Shown: positions 31,862 to 44,748 of the stretch, in pieces
How the letters are laid out: each line of letters starts with the position of its first letter
Position numbering within the stretch: position 1 is the stretch's first letter
Source of the DNA: Orobanche coerulescens
Lineage: Eukaryota; Streptophyta; Magnoliopsida; Lamiales; Orobanchaceae
Direction of reading: 5' to 3'
Length of the DNA: 64,000 bases
Assembly (NCBI GenBank): GCA_033398695.1
Contig: CM065810.1
Location: forward strand, 144,895,858 to 144,959,857
Made by a program: the position numbers and the translations under genes
The notes under the pieces: generated by a model
What the model was told of the DNA's origin: nothing
The model's input: only the letters and a program-made list of their open reading frames with translations
The model's database searches: none

Positions 31862-32379
31862 CGTTCTTACCTTGGTTTGTGAGCATTTCGTATTATTATT
31901 ATTATCATTGTACCGTTTCATTCTGCCTTTGGATACATATCATGTTATACATGTATTTGATGTTCATTATCTGGATGACTGACCCCGTGGGGGCGGAACA
32001 TGTTTTCATGTTTTAGGTGCTTGCGAGGAGAGAGTTGAGACACAGGGGCATGACGATGGTGATGAGGCATTCGAGCGATACTAGTCCGAGTTGTTCATTT
32101 TCGGTCAGTCAGTTGGAGTGTACTCCAGTCTTGTCAGTTGTTGTCGTGTTGTATTACCCGAACAGATGTTCGTGGATGTTGTTATATTTCATTTTTGGCC
32201 ATGTAGGCCACTTTTGTCGTTGAAATTCCTTATCGGAATATTGTGTCGGATGTCATGGTAGGGACTGTGATTTTCCCTTATTGTGTAATTTAATGTAATT
32301 TAGTCATGTTCGCCTGGTGGATCTCCTGGTGTGGGGTCCACGGCACTGTAATAACCCAATAGGATTTTCGGGTGTTACA
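31862..32379 (+). mobile_element. Tekay-like left LTR, 3' fragment (unit 2)
   Basis: Second copy of 4121-4632, ending GGGTGTTACA before the PBS. The left edge is the same fusion to the Athila-like LTR. Confidence 0.88.
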
Positions 32380-32384
32380 GAAGA

Positions 32385-32396
32385 TGGTATCAGAGA
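32385..32396 (+). other. Primer-binding site, initiator tRNA-Met type (unit 2)
   Basis: TGGTATCAGAGA, the canonical plant retrotransposon PBS core, lies 5 nt from the LTR. Confidence 0.88.
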
Positions 32397-32790
32397 GTTT
32401 GGGTTGTGAGATACCCTGATATGTGAGTTATGTGGCTCTGCCGATGCGGTAGTAGTGGGACTGTCAAGTTATGAAAATCTGGACAGTCGAGTTTTGTGAG
32501 TCGTAATATTAATACGACTGCACGAGTCATTCATTCATCGAGTCATCGTCAGTTGGGACTAGTATCGTGAGACCTCGAAGCTTCGTATGACCTGTGTAAG
32601 GACTCGATTCTCTTTATGTTCATACATTCATCATGTCATTAATTGTTCATGTTTGTTGAAACATATATGTGATATTAGTGTTATGATTGATTCATGACTA
32701 ATTGTTTTGGAGCACGTGTGACTTGTGTAAGCATTAAGGATCAACTCATTCATCAGTTAATAATCCTCAATCATCATTTTGAGCTCATCA

Positions 32791-33262
32791 CTCAGTCAAT
32801 ATCATTACCCAGATAATTCATTCATCACCCAGCTAAATCATTAATCACTCAGTTAATTCATTCATCACTCAGTCAATATCATTCATCACTCAGTCAATAT
32901 CATTCATCACTCAGTTAATTCATTCATCACACAGTCAATATCATTCATCACTTAGTTAATTCGTTCATCACTCAGTCAATATCATTACTCAGTTAATTCA
33001 TTCATCACTCGGTTAATTCATTCATCACCTAGTCAATATCATTGCTCAGTTAATTCATTCATCACTCAGTTAATCTCATTGTTCAATTAATTCATTCATC
33101 ACTCAGTCAATCTCATCGTTCAGTCAATTCATTCATCACTCAGTTAATCTCATCGCTCAGTTGATTCATTCACCACTCAGTCAATCTCATCGCTCAGTTA
33201 ATTCATTATCACTCAGTCAATCTCATTGTTCAATTAATTCATTAATCATCCAGTCCATCTCA
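32791..33262 (+). repeat. ATTCATTCATCACTCAGT tandem repeats (unit 2)
   Basis: The cleaner copy of the leader repeat at 5030-5510, with about twenty 19-24 bp units of ATTCATTCATCACTCAGTTA or ATATCATTCATCACTCAGTC. No coding content. Confidence 0.85.
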
Positions 33263-33536
33263 CGGCTCAGTTGTTGATCTTGTGAATCAAATTTTCAACC
33301 TTGTTAACTTGTTCAAGGTAATCATTTCAGGAATTTCATCAGATAGTCTTGTCACCTCACTTGATCTTTCATGCGATCTTATCATATTCCGGCATCATGT
33401 CGACGATCGTTTAATTGCATTATTAATGCATTCATTGTGTTAGAGCGTGTATGCTCATTGTTATATTTCCGTCTCTTAATCATAATGCGATATTCATGCG
33501 GGATCTATAATTATCATGTGGCTTTCCTGCTCCAGT

Positions 33537-34763
33537 ATGGATAGAGCTGTCCGAGGACGCAGGGGAAGAGGCCGCGGTACGGACCAGAATCCAGGATCTC
33601 GTATGAACGCCCGCGCGGATGCGAGGGTTAACATGTGTTCATCAGATAGATATGCTACTCATTAACTGTCAGATAATCATTCACCGTCAGGGAGTCGTAC
33701 CCGAGAAGCAGCTCACTCGGAAGGTGTTCGGGTTGACCCATTCATATTTATGCAGGGCATGATGGCCCAGATGACTCATATGACGCGTATAGTGGAGACC
33801 ATACAGACCTCGATGGTTCGTGGTCCACCGCAACAGGGATTCCAGGTTCCGTTTCATAGACAGACTGGAGTAGTGAATCAGATTGTTGGCGATATCTCTC
33901 GTCAGAGGCCGCCTACTTTTGAGGGTTCGTCGGAACCAGCTGATATTGTTCATTGGCTTGAGCATTTTGATAAACTCTTCGACATGGTTCAGTGTCCGGA
34001 AGAGAGTAAAGTGGCAGTAGCGGCTTATTACTTGATTAAGGGTGCTTATTCGTGGTGGCTTTCTGTGAAACCCACCGATCGCGATTGTGGTTGGAGTGAG
34101 TTCAAGACCCTCATGTTAGAGAGGTATTATCCGGCTCCACTTCGTGAAGCCAAGTTGTCAGAGGTTTTGAACCCCGAACCCGTCGAGTACGAGGGTGTTA
34201 TTGTCATTTCTGAGAAGTTTCAGGGACTACTTCAGTTTGCTTCGTCAGTTATCCGTACTGAGGCGGATAAGATCAAATATTTTAGCAAGAGGCTAAATCC
34301 GCAGTTGAGGATGCAGTTGTTCAATCACAATTGTAGTTCACTTAACGAATTTATCGGGAAGGCTCTTGGAGCAGAGCTTTTGATCAAGGAGCTTACTCAG
34401 AAGCATCCTTCAGTTTCTTCGGGTGAGAGGACTAGAATGCCGGCTCGTTCAGAGGGACATCGGGCTCCGACGCCCAAGGGGTCGTTTTCTAGTCGTCTTC
34501 GTGCTGGGATAGCATCTTCCTCTCAGACGACGAGTTCGACTGTTGTTTGTTTTAACTATGATTCAGCAGGTCACGTTAGTACTTGGTGTACGGTGCCGGC
34601 TATTATTTGTTTTACGGGTGGGAGGCGGGGACACCGGCATAAATCTTGCATGAGTTCTAGTGCCGGTAAATCTCAAAAGAACTTAAGGGCCTCGAGAGAC
34701 TTCGTTACTCCATCCCGTGCATCATCCAAGGGACCACTATCAGGCCTCGAGGGCGAGAGGTAA
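33537..34763 (+). pseudogene. Tekay-like gag (unit 2, nearly intact)
   Basis: Gag of a Ty3/Gypsy element, probably Tekay-type. The start ATG at 33537 gives MDRAVRGRRGRGRGTD, an Arg/Gly-rich N-terminus common in this group. An in-frame TAA (33663-33665, codon 43, same in unit 1) interrupts it. From ATG 33750 the frame is open for 337 residues: RQRPPTFEGSSEPADIVHWL, AYSWWLSVKPTDRDCGWSEF, LERYYPAPLREAKLSEVLNP and IKYFSKRLNPQLRMQLFNHN (Retrotrans_gag). A zinc knuckle degraded to C-F-N-Y-x4-H-x4-C follows near residue 270. It would package element RNA. No protease or polymerase follows. Confidence 0.8.
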
Positions 34764-35482
34764 GGACATTCATCACGGTTTGAACAAGTTAATTCTTGTT
34801 CGTTAATGGGATAATCATTCATTTCATTGTCGTTCATTCATTCATATAATTCATTCATTATATATATCAATCATGTTGGGACTCATAATTATCGATTAAT
34901 CATTCAATTCACGAGGAGCAGCGGTTCCAACCACTTCATGGAGCTATCACTCATTAATTTATTAATTCACCTCGGTGAGTCATTCTTAATCCTTGTGGGA
35001 TTTCGATTCATTATCATTCATTGTGATCATTTTGTTCTTGTGACCTTAGGGATCATATTGTGCGGTGAGTTCAGATTTGGGGTCTACCTTAAATCGTTGA
35101 GATAGAGGAGATCGATGATGTGGAAGGATATCGATGTTGGGTACATTTGAGATGTAACCTTGTTTTTGGATATTGTGTAAATCTATCCGTATTAATGTAT
35201 CGTATTGTGGATCATTTATTGTTGATCTATTTTATTATGATCATATTCGAGAATCTTGAGATTTGGATCATTTGTTGAGAATTCGTCCCTTTGGCGTTGT
35301 ACTCAAGACTTCGTGATAATTTGGAAAATCGTTCCTTTGTGATCCGAGACGTCAAGTCTTGGGGGCTTAGGCGTGCAATTGATTCGGTCCGAGAACTTTT
35401 TGGACATTATTGTTTTCGAGATCATGACGGATAGTTCATATCCCGAGTGTTTTACCCTTAGTTTCGAGACGAAACTCTTTTT
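34764..35482 (+). other. Non-coding tract between gag and polypurine tract (unit 2)
   Basis: Same as 6975-7697. AT-rich, no pol motifs on either strand. Confidence 0.75.
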
Positions 35483-35492
35483 AAGGGGAGAG
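35483..35492 (+). other. Polypurine tract of the Tekay-like element (unit 2)
   Basis: AAGGGGAGAG, two bases before the right LTR at 35495. Confidence 0.85.
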
Positions 35493-35494
35493 TA

Positions 35495-38291
35495 TGTAAT
35501 ACCGGTTGTAATTCGATCATTATCATTCGATTTCATTCGGTAATTTTTATTTTGGCGGAAGTCCATCTTAGCGACTCTATTGTTACCTTTTCGTCATTCC
35601 GAGAATGATTAATTCTACACTTTTTGTCATCCGAGTTCGTCTCGGTGTCGTTCTGTTGAATTCGTGTTTTTATCGACTTTTCGCGTATGAGTTCGACTTT
35701 GTTAATTCACCATTAATTTTTGGAAATTCCAAAATTCTGAATCTTGCAATATTATAGAGCATCTAGTTAGCTTTCCAATGGTTCAAGCGGTGAGTCAATC
35801 GGAGTCCGGACGAGGAGTTATGATCGAAATAGCTAAGTCATCTCATTTCCGTTTTTGGCGAGCACTCTGTACCTTGTGCCGCGGCACACTTGGTGGGCCG
35901 CGGCACACAGAGCGATCAGCGCTATAATAGTGATTTTTCTGCGATTTCAACTCATTTCATCAATTCTTCTTCAACTCACCCGAGAGAGAAGGCTTGAGGG
36001 GGAAGATATTCATCATCAATCACTTGAGTATTCATTTTTCATCATTTTCATTCGGTTGTGAAGCTCGGATTGTCGATCTAACGCGATTTCATCGGATTAA
36101 AGTGCTTGGATCTTCAAGAGGTAATTTCTTCAACATCTTGGATTTCGATTTTGTGTTGAGATATGATGTTTTGGATGTTAAGATCGTGTTGTATGAAGTG
36201 ATATACGCATGATTATGGATATGTTTGATGATTCATTGAATTGTTGAAGGATTATTCAAGAACACTTTGAATATTGAGTTGGATTTGGGGGTTTTCGATT
36301 AATCGTTGTTGTAATCATGATTTTGGATATTCATAATGGATTATTGATCGTATTGAAGATGTTTTGTTGGTTTGAAACACTTCTTGGGGATTTGATGTTG
36401 GTATTTTTGAGGTTTGGTTATAAACAATCGAAGTTGGCCACAAAGTGTTCGATATAATGCCTCAATGAACTTGGTTTAACCGTATTGACGTTTTGAGTTC
36501 GTTATATTCATGTTTGATTCGTATATTGATCGGATTGTTGGTAATTGTATTATTCAAGGTTGTTCGAGCGGCCGATAATTTCATTAAGGACGTTGATCGT
36601 GGAAGTACCTTCTCGCCTTCGGTTTGAGGCAAGTTTTATACTTGTACTAGTCAATGAGATTAATATCGTCATATATGTATATGAATGTGTTGTACCATTC
36701 CGAGACTTAGTCTCTTCATGAATTCATTGATATTAAGAGATCGTTTGATATGATACCTTTCGGCAACTATGCCAAATGTTTATTATTGTCCGTTAATGGC
36801 TGATTCAAGGCATTGTGATACTCGTTATTAATGTCATTGTCGATAGCCGGTTCGCGGTATCGATGTATCGATTGTTGTTAATATTGATGTCAATCTAAGA
36901 CATCGTTCGGATCATTGTTATTCCTGTTGGGGTTGTCATTAAAGCGTATTGGCCGATTAAAGGCATTGGCGTATTCATTTCTCATCTTCGTCATCGGTCA
37001 CCGATTAAAGGTACCGAGGCATCCTTCGTATCATTGTCATCGATTGGCCGTTCTCAGGCAAATCGAAACATTCAATCATTCACCATATCATTGTTATCGA
37101 TTGACCATTCTAAGACATTCGAGGTATTCAATCATTCATCGTATCATTCGTATCGATTGGCCCCTTCTAAGCCAATCGAAGCGCTCAATCATTCATGGAA
37201 TCATCCACTGCATCATTGTTATCGGTTGGCCATCCTAAGGCAATCGAGGTGTTGATTTGGGACTGTCGAGGACGGTACCTATCCGTGTGTTACTGTCATC
37301 GTGTTGGCGGACTCAAGGCAGCACACTATCATTCATGTGATACGGCTTCGTGCCGTGGCTTCAGCCCTAATTGTGATACGGATTCGTGCCGTGGCTTCGG
37401 CCCTAATTGTGATATGGCTTCATGCCGTGGCTTTGGCCTTAATTGTGATACGGCTTCGTGCCGTGGCTTCGGCCCTAATTGTGATACGGCTTTGTGTCGT
37501 GGCTTCGGCCCTAATCAATAACAGCTGCGGGCTGTTTTGGCTTCATGTGATTGTGATAATTTGACAGCTTCGGTTGAGTGGCTTTCAAGCCTTTATTATT
37601 GTCCTGGTAATTTCATTGGAGCCTCCGGGCATTGTGATTCATAATTAATTCAGTCCTGGTTTGGTTCATGTCGTGTAATTCATTGTGGTATTATGTGATT
37701 ATAATTCGCCGTTGGGCACTTACGTTCTAACCTGTCGAACAGGTATTAATAGTATGCCGTGGGCATAGTAATTCGCGAATGCTCGGTTCTTACCTTGGTT
37801 TGTGAGCATTTCGTATTATTATTATCATTGTACCGTTTCATTCTGTCTTTGGATACATGTCATGTTATACATGTATTTGATGTTCATTATACGGATGGTG
37901 ACCCCAGTGGCGGGACATGTTTTCATGTTTTAGGTGCTTGCGAGGAGAGAGAGTTGAGACACGGGGGCATGACGATGGCGGCGAGGCATTCGGCGATACT
38001 AGTCCGAGTTGTTCATTGTCGGTCGATCGGTTGGAGTGTAATCCAGTCTTGTCGATTGTTGTCGTGTTGTATTACGAGCAGGATGTTCGTGGATGTTGTT
38101 ATATTTCATTTTTGGCCATGTAGGCCACTTTTGTCGTTGAAATTCCTTATCGGAATATTGTGTCGGATGTCATGGTAGGAATGTGATTTTCCCTTATTGT
38201 GTAATTTAATGTAATTTAGTCATGTTCGCTGGTGGATCTCTGGTGTGGGGTCCACCTTTGTAATAACTTGATAGGATTTTGGGGTGTTACA
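35495..38291 (+). mobile_element. Tekay-like right LTR, full length (unit 2)
   Basis: TGTAATACCGG to GGGGTGTTACA, about 2.8 kb, matching 7711-10531. It carries the same motif block (35766-35822), GTGCCGCGGCAC (35876-35887), 70-bp repeats (about 36955-37255) and 36-bp repeats (37338-37516). Near 37890-38280 it shows many changes relative to unit 1, mostly at CAG/CTG sites. Confidence 0.88.
37338..37516 (+). repeat. 36-bp tandem repeat (unit 2)
   Basis: Five units of CTTCGTGCCGTGGCTTCGGC plus CCTAATTGTGATACGG, as at 9576-9752. Confidence 0.88.
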
Positions 38292-38753
38292 ACATCACTC
38301 CCATACAACGGGAAAACACTACAGCGGAAAAGAAAATACATTACGACCACCAGTACCAAGTACTAGTCTTCATGTGATTAGTATCGTTTGTCTTCTATCA
38401 TCATTCGTAACGATCTGTGATTAGCTCGAGAACTGCATGTACTGACGCAATCAGATATCCACTCCGCGATTACTCGGGGGTTAGCAAAATTCCACTATTT
38501 TGCTAGTGCAAGTAAAAGTGCAAATACGAGCCATACACAACATACTCCGAGAACATAATAATCGTGAACAACCAACAATTTAAACATAACAAACGATTCC
38601 CCGAGATAAATCACTTGAGTAAAACAATTTGATCCATGAAAGGTACGAATGAAACCAATACGCATCTTGCAAAACATTTTAGATCTCAGGAGTTATGAAA
38701 ACATTTGGGATCGAAAAATATTTATCTTTTCAGAAATCACTTAGGGGTTGTTT

Positions 38754-39511
38754 GTTTGGCTCTTAATGGTTACATTAAGAGCCTACATCTGAATCGCTAA
38801 GAGGCCAGGACTGTTTGGCAAAAAAAATATGACATCTTAGTGGTTACAATAACCTCTTAACCATTAAGCATTCATACCCCCTCTCAACCATTAAGAGGCA
38901 AACAATTTCCAGATTTACCCCTCCTCTTAAATTAAGAATTATTATTCATAATTATTATTATTTTTTAAATAAATTTAAATAAAAAAATATTAGACATAAT
39001 TATTATTATAATTTTCTAATGAATTAAATTAAAAAATATTATACATAATTATTATTATTATTTTAAATGAATTAAATTAAAAAATATTATGCATAATTAT
39101 TATTATTATTATTTCAAATGAATTAAATTTAAAAATATTATACATAATAATAATTATTATTATTTTGAATGAATTAAATTTAAAAATATTATACATAATA
39201 ATTATTATTATTATTATTATTATTTTAAATGAATTAAATTTAAAAATATTATACACAATTATTTATAAAAATTAGGGTTTTTATTTATAAAAGGAGAGGT
39301 TTTGGTACGTAAGGAGAGGAAAAATGGGATTTTTAATCGCTACTTTTATACAGAAGGGTAAAATGATAATTTATTACCATTCAGAGTTACCATTCAGAAC
39401 AGTTACCATACAACCAAATTTCATTCTGCACTCAACCATACAGAGTCTCTCAACCATTACGGCCTCTCAACCATTACGCACTAAATCATTCAAGAATCGC
39501 CAAATGACCCC
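38754..39511. mobile_element. Tourist-like MITE (unit 2)
   Basis: Same element as 10992-11753, with TTA at 38751-38753 and 39512-39514. The ends read GGGGTTGTTTGTTTGGC and GCCAAATGACCCC, apparently eroded. At both ends the change is at the CTG/CAG within GGGGCTGTTTG, so the erosion may be a sequencing effect. Confidence 0.8.
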
Positions 39512-39592
39512 TTAGGGTCACGGCCCAAAGGTTTATTGATTCTCGACAACTAGAATATAATCACGGGTCATGCAATCGACAACAAAATATTA

Positions 39593-40035
39593 TTCGTACT
39601 CATCAAGTAACGAACTCTAGAGGCCCCATCCGACCCTACTTGGCATCACACAAATACGATTCGTACTCATAAAGTAACGAACTCTAGAGGCCCCATCGAC
39701 CTACCTGGCATCACACAAATACGGTTCGTACTCATCAAGTAACAAACTCCAGAGGCCCGTCGGACCTTACCTACTTTGTTCGTACTCCTCAAGTATCGAA
39801 CTCCAGAGGCTCCATCCGACCCTGCTTAGCGTCACAAAAATATGGTTCGTACTCATCAAGTAACGAACTCCACAGGCCCCATCGGACCCTACATGGTACA
39901 CACATACACTGTTCGTACTCCTCGAGTATCGAACTCCAGAGGCCCCGTCTGACCCTACCTGGCATCACACAAATACGGTTCGTACTCATCAAGTAATGAA
40001 CTCCAGTGGCCCCGTCGGACCCTACCTGGTTCTAC
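39593..40035 (-). repeat. 68-bp tandem repeats within minus LTR (unit 2)
   Basis: Seven units starting TTCGTACTCATCAAGTAACG, as at 11834-12275. Confidence 0.85.
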
Positions 40036-40186
40036 ACAATAACATAGCCATCCACAACATATATCAACACCACATTCACAAAACACAACACATATCAACA
40101 ACACCACATTCACAACCCACAAGGAGATAAGCTTCTCAGACAACAACAAATAGCACCATCTCCTTACAAAGGAGCCAACAACAATA

Positions 40187-40188
<2 letters not shown>

Positions 40189-40227
<39 letters not shown>
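40189..40227. repeat. (AC)n microsatellite (unit 2, expanded)
   Basis: An uninterrupted AC run of roughly 19 repeats. The unit 1 counterpart at 12434-12456 is shorter and interrupted by AAAC. Confidence 0.88.
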
Positions 40228-40228
<1 letters not shown>

Positions 40229-41278
40229 TGCCGAAAGGATATAACATTAAGTCCACTAGCGATATAGTCATACACAACGGTACCACACGAAGAATAAGGC
40301 ATTTCAATATACAACACTAATACACATTCTCTGACTGACACATTGTTCACAAACACACGAGTTGATTTTGAAGAAAACCTTTATCAAGAATATACCGATT
40401 CTTTTGAAAGTTCATTACAAATATTCAAATTTCACATATAGTCAATTACCAACTATTACATCTATGAAACACGAAGTGTATGGGCAAGATACTTGCCTCG
40501 AAACCATAAGCAATGAACGGATGTGGTCGAGAAGCCCCTGAACTTCCAAGAACAACCAAGAACCCGACAGCCCCACAAACACTCAATTCGGATGAGGAAT
40601 CAACAAATGATGATGTTAAACATGATCAAGACCTCGATATATGATGATAATCTGCTCAAGGATTGAAATCCTCGTCAAATCACCCAAAAACCGAGAGAGA
40701 GAGAAGTGAAAAATGGGGCTGAAAAATGCGATTGTCCTATTTATACACCTGAACAAAACGGTCCAGCAAAAGAACTCAAATAGTGCCGTGTTCCAACAGA
40801 CGCTAATTATGCATTATATGCTGATAGTGTAGACTTTGCTATTTAGACCATAACTCATTCGCCCGGACTCCGATTGACTCACCATTTGAATCATTGGAAA
40901 GCTAACTTGATGCTATATCACATTGTAAAGTTTCAGAATTTTTTGACTTTATAAGTGCTGTGGTGATCTTACAAAGTCGACCCAAATGCACAACAACGAT
41001 ACTCCTCGACAAAACAATGATCATTCAACATGCATTGATATACTAACACTCAACACCAACGATCCAAATAAAAAATAAACAAATAACAAAGTCCGACATA
41101 CAATTATATAAACACAAGCGCCACATATTCACTTTACATCGTAAATACGATAGCACGATACCAATACGTATCAATGAACGAGTAAATAATACTAACCGCT
41201 CGACAACAGAAAAACAATACACTGCATAAAATGACACACAATTAAAGATAACTGGAAATAAAAATCTCGGGTATTACA

Positions 41279-42097
41279 AAAGCATCAACATTATCATTGT
41301 TCGGTGTATTTTTATGCTCAGGGACCTCGCAGCGGTCCATATTAATAGTGGTCTTCTCGAAGCAAAAAGTAGGGGCACAGATACCTCTGTTAGTCATGTC
41401 CTGAAGAACTTTGTTTGTTGTCTTTCTAATATCTACATTCGGGATGGTTATCATCCTTTCAGCACCCTATTCTTTGTTCATCTTATTCCGCATCGGTTTT
41501 ACGTGTCTTTTTCCTCTTACATCGCGGCCACGATGTTCTTCCATTGTGTTCTTGAGTGGGCTGAAAAAGTTATGCGCAATTTGGATTGAAGAACCACTTG
41601 GAAGATGAAATTACTATTTTCTTCTCCACTCACCGAATTTAGAGGATTGGTCTTATTTTACCGATTGGGTACTCGCGATTTCTTCTTGAGAATGCATAAT
41701 TCTCTTACCATGCGTTGATGAGAAAGTTCGATTACGCAACACATCAGAGGGCTCGATCTGTTTTCTTTCGATTGGGACCGAGGTTTCACCCAACTTATGT
41801 TTTGCATCATTACTGCGATTCTTAGCGATGTCTGCGTTAAGACACCTATGGACTTGGTTTGACTTAGGAGCTGGCTTCACTGCGGCTGTCCTCTTCCTTC
41901 AGTTAACAACCATACATTCTCCGAATTCTTTGTTTTTTGATTTATCCACAAGCCATTTCTGTTTCTTAGCCGAACTTGTAGACGTGTTTTCTGAGGCATT
42001 TTGATTGGTAAAATCTTAACTCGGAACATCTTGGCAATTATCTTTACTTGGGCAAAAGGATTTTTTATGGCCAACTTTCCCACAATTTTGATTGGTA
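41279..42097 (-). pseudogene. LINE-A ORF1, downstream part (unit 2)
   Basis: Second copy of 13511-14334, with the half zinc knuckle CGKVGHKKSFC and a polar tail on the minus strand, ending at TTGGTA (42092-42097) where LINE-B starts. Differences from unit 1 are few and again near CAG/CTG. Confidence 0.65.
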
Positions 42098-42985
42098 GGC
42101 CGTGCTTTATTTAATGAAGCATGGTCGAACGTGTTTGCAGTTTCTACTGTTACTCACCTGCCACATGTTCATTCGGATCATGCACCCCTTCTTATCCAGT
42201 TTCGATTTTCCCCGACTCGTCAAAAGTCGTCATTCCATTTCCAGAATATGTGGATTCATCATCACACATTTCTGGACACTGTTAGGGAGGTTTGGCTTAT
42301 CCCGACTGGTTTAGTTGGCATGTATAATTTACAGGCCAAACTACTCAGGGTCAAGCACAGACTGAAACAGTGGAACTGGTGTGTTTTTGGAAACCTTCAT
42401 ACGAAGTTGGATGAGGCCTTGAGGGCTACTGATGAGGCCGAGCGGCGATATGATTCGGACCCTACTCCAGAAAATAGAACCGCTATACACTGTTTTTGCG
42501 CTGAGTACCAAATTCGTCTCTCCATGGAGGAAGATTTCTGGAAACAGAAGGCTACAGTTCATTCGGTTGTTGAGGGCGAGCGCAATACCCGTTTATTTTA
42601 GGGTTTTGCGAAGCAGAAGCATTGCCAGTCTTATATTCACAGTATCGATGATGATGGTACGACTATTGCTGTTGAGACGGACATCCGTTCATCTGCTGTG
42701 AATTACTTCAGGACTCTGCTTACATCCGATGGTGATGTTCTCACCCCTCGGATGACACTTGTTTCCCTTCTATCCCCCTTATTTTGATTCTGATAGTTTA
42801 TGTGTCCCCCCATATCCCCAGGAGATTCGTGCTGCGGTTTTTCATATTGATCCTCATAGCACTTCTGGGCCCGACGGGTTTTCGTCTTTGTTTTTTCAGC
42901 ATTGTTGGGAGATTCGATGTGGAGGGGGCTGTGCTCGAGTTCTTTGATGGTCATCCCATGCCTCCGGCCTTCACGGCGACCACGG
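42098..42985 (+). pseudogene. LINE-B ORF2: endonuclease end and start of RT (unit 2)
   Basis: Same content as 14335-15230: HSDHAPLLIQ, the linker, the shared TAG after NTRLF (42599-42601), then SGPDGFSSLFFQHCWEI. A deletion after CWEI changes the frame (unit 1 has VSFDVEGAV; here RCGGGCARVL). CACGG at 42981-42985 precedes the solo LTR. Confidence 0.75.
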
Positions 42986-44738
42986 TGTAACACCCCCGAG
43001 ATATTCGGAGAATATCACAGAGCTGTGGATCCCTGCCTGGGACCCACTAGGCTAGTTTTTTTACATATAACGCGTCAAATTTCACATGGTCCACTTGGGA
43101 ATCAATAAATCCGATACAAATAAGGAGGTTCAAACCGATGACATCCAAGACCACTAGGAAATACAAGAAAGTTATACATCAACCGGAAAAGGACTTTCCT
43201 AAAGTACTCGAGTACCATTTATTATTACAAGGATGAAACGGACCAAAGAGAATAATGCTCAAAATAAAGGGAACCCAACTAGCCACAGTATCACGCCTCG
43301 CCATCATCATCGTACCGTCCCGGTGCTCGTTCGTAAGGATCCTTAGAACCTAAAAAACACAAAAGGAGTTTTCCCCACACGAGAGGGGTTAGGGCAAGTA
43401 TTACAAGTGAAACGTCACATCTTACGCATAAAAGCATATGCACCAATTCAAAGCCATGATAATGATTTTACGGAAAATGCAATTATCCAAATATATCTCA
43501 ATAATGACAATATCTCTTGATTAGCCATGGACTCGACAATGCGCAAATCCCTCCCCGACCCCATCGGGTAATCTCGGAGTGGCTAACCCAAATGTTCATG
43601 GAACCGTCCTAAGCGGAACCCTCCTCGGCCCCGCCAGGTCCTCTAGGAGTGAACAAATATAACTCTCACACTCATATGCATTACTTTCCACATTTAAGAA
43701 TATAACTTTCACAAGAATCACTTGCCTGGAATGGGAGAAAAGGGTACGAACGACAAAGTCCAAGATTGAAGGATTCGACAACCCCGAACCTAGACAAATT
43801 CGTGATCAACCATCAATAATCTATCGGTAGGAAAATAAGTTGGAATCCACCTGAATTTACTACCCACGATACATGTATTCCGGTAATAAAACTTCTAGAT
43901 GGTGAAACTCACTCAACCATCCCAATACTCAACAATCTCCGGAAATACACCAATAAACCCATTGGAAAACATGTATCCAAGTAGATAATCCATACTCCAC
44001 ATATTCCAATACAATAGCAAGGTAACTCGAAGAGATCGGAAGGAAAACCCCCAAATCCCGAAATTCTAGGGTTATGTAAAGTTTACCTTGATTTGGAGCG
44101 GTGGAGAGGATTAAATGTTGAATAATCCGAACTAGAAGCTTAGAGGTGTTTCTAGATGATTGCAGCTCGAAGAAATCTTCACAAATCACCCGGAATCGCC
44201 CAAAATCACCCAAGGAAGGAGAAAGGGGATGAAATGAACTTCTCTCCCAAAAATTCGCTGAAAAAGGGGTGATCTGACTCACGTGCCGCGGCGCGGACTG
44301 AGTGTGCCATGGACCGCGGCTAAAATTCGCGGCGGCTCGGCTTAGTGCGCAAAGACGGCCACCGAGAGGCCGCGGCATGCGGCATGCGGCCATTGCCGGA
44401 GTTGAGTCTGCAAGGTGCGTGCCGTGGCGCGCAACCCCTTGTGCCGCGGCGCACACTGTTTGGGACCAAAAGTGACGAAAACGACCGGGAAGAGAATAAA
44501 CGTAATAGAACTCCAAACTTGGGAATAATAACACGAAATGGAATTGCGGGAACCCCAAAATGGCGGTTCGAATGATGATTACGAAAATTGGTTCAAAGTC
44601 GCATGATCCGAATAAGAAAGAGTAAATTCGAAATGATATGAGCTCTAAGATCAACATCAACTCACTAAATACTTACAATGAGTGTTAAAATACAGGAGCA
44701 CGAAAATGGAAAAATTTACAAAAAGTACGGGTATTACA
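42986..44738 (-). mobile_element. Solo LTR inside LINE-B (unit 2)
   Basis: 1,753 bp, TGTAACACCCCC to GGGTATTACA, with CACGG on both sides (42981-42985 and 44739-44743). It matches 15231-16987 apart from a rearranged GC-rich stretch near 44330-44405. No open frame in it has a recognisable domain. Confidence 0.87.
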
Positions 44739-44748
44739 CACGGTCATC

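Larger units (their letters stand above)
38292..41278 (-). mobile_element. Tekay-related LTR, minus orientation (unit 2)
   Basis: Second copy of 10532-13510, ending CTCGGGTATTACA. It includes the MITE (38754-39511), the 68-bp repeats (39593-40035) and an expanded (AC)n (40189-40227). Confidence 0.65.
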
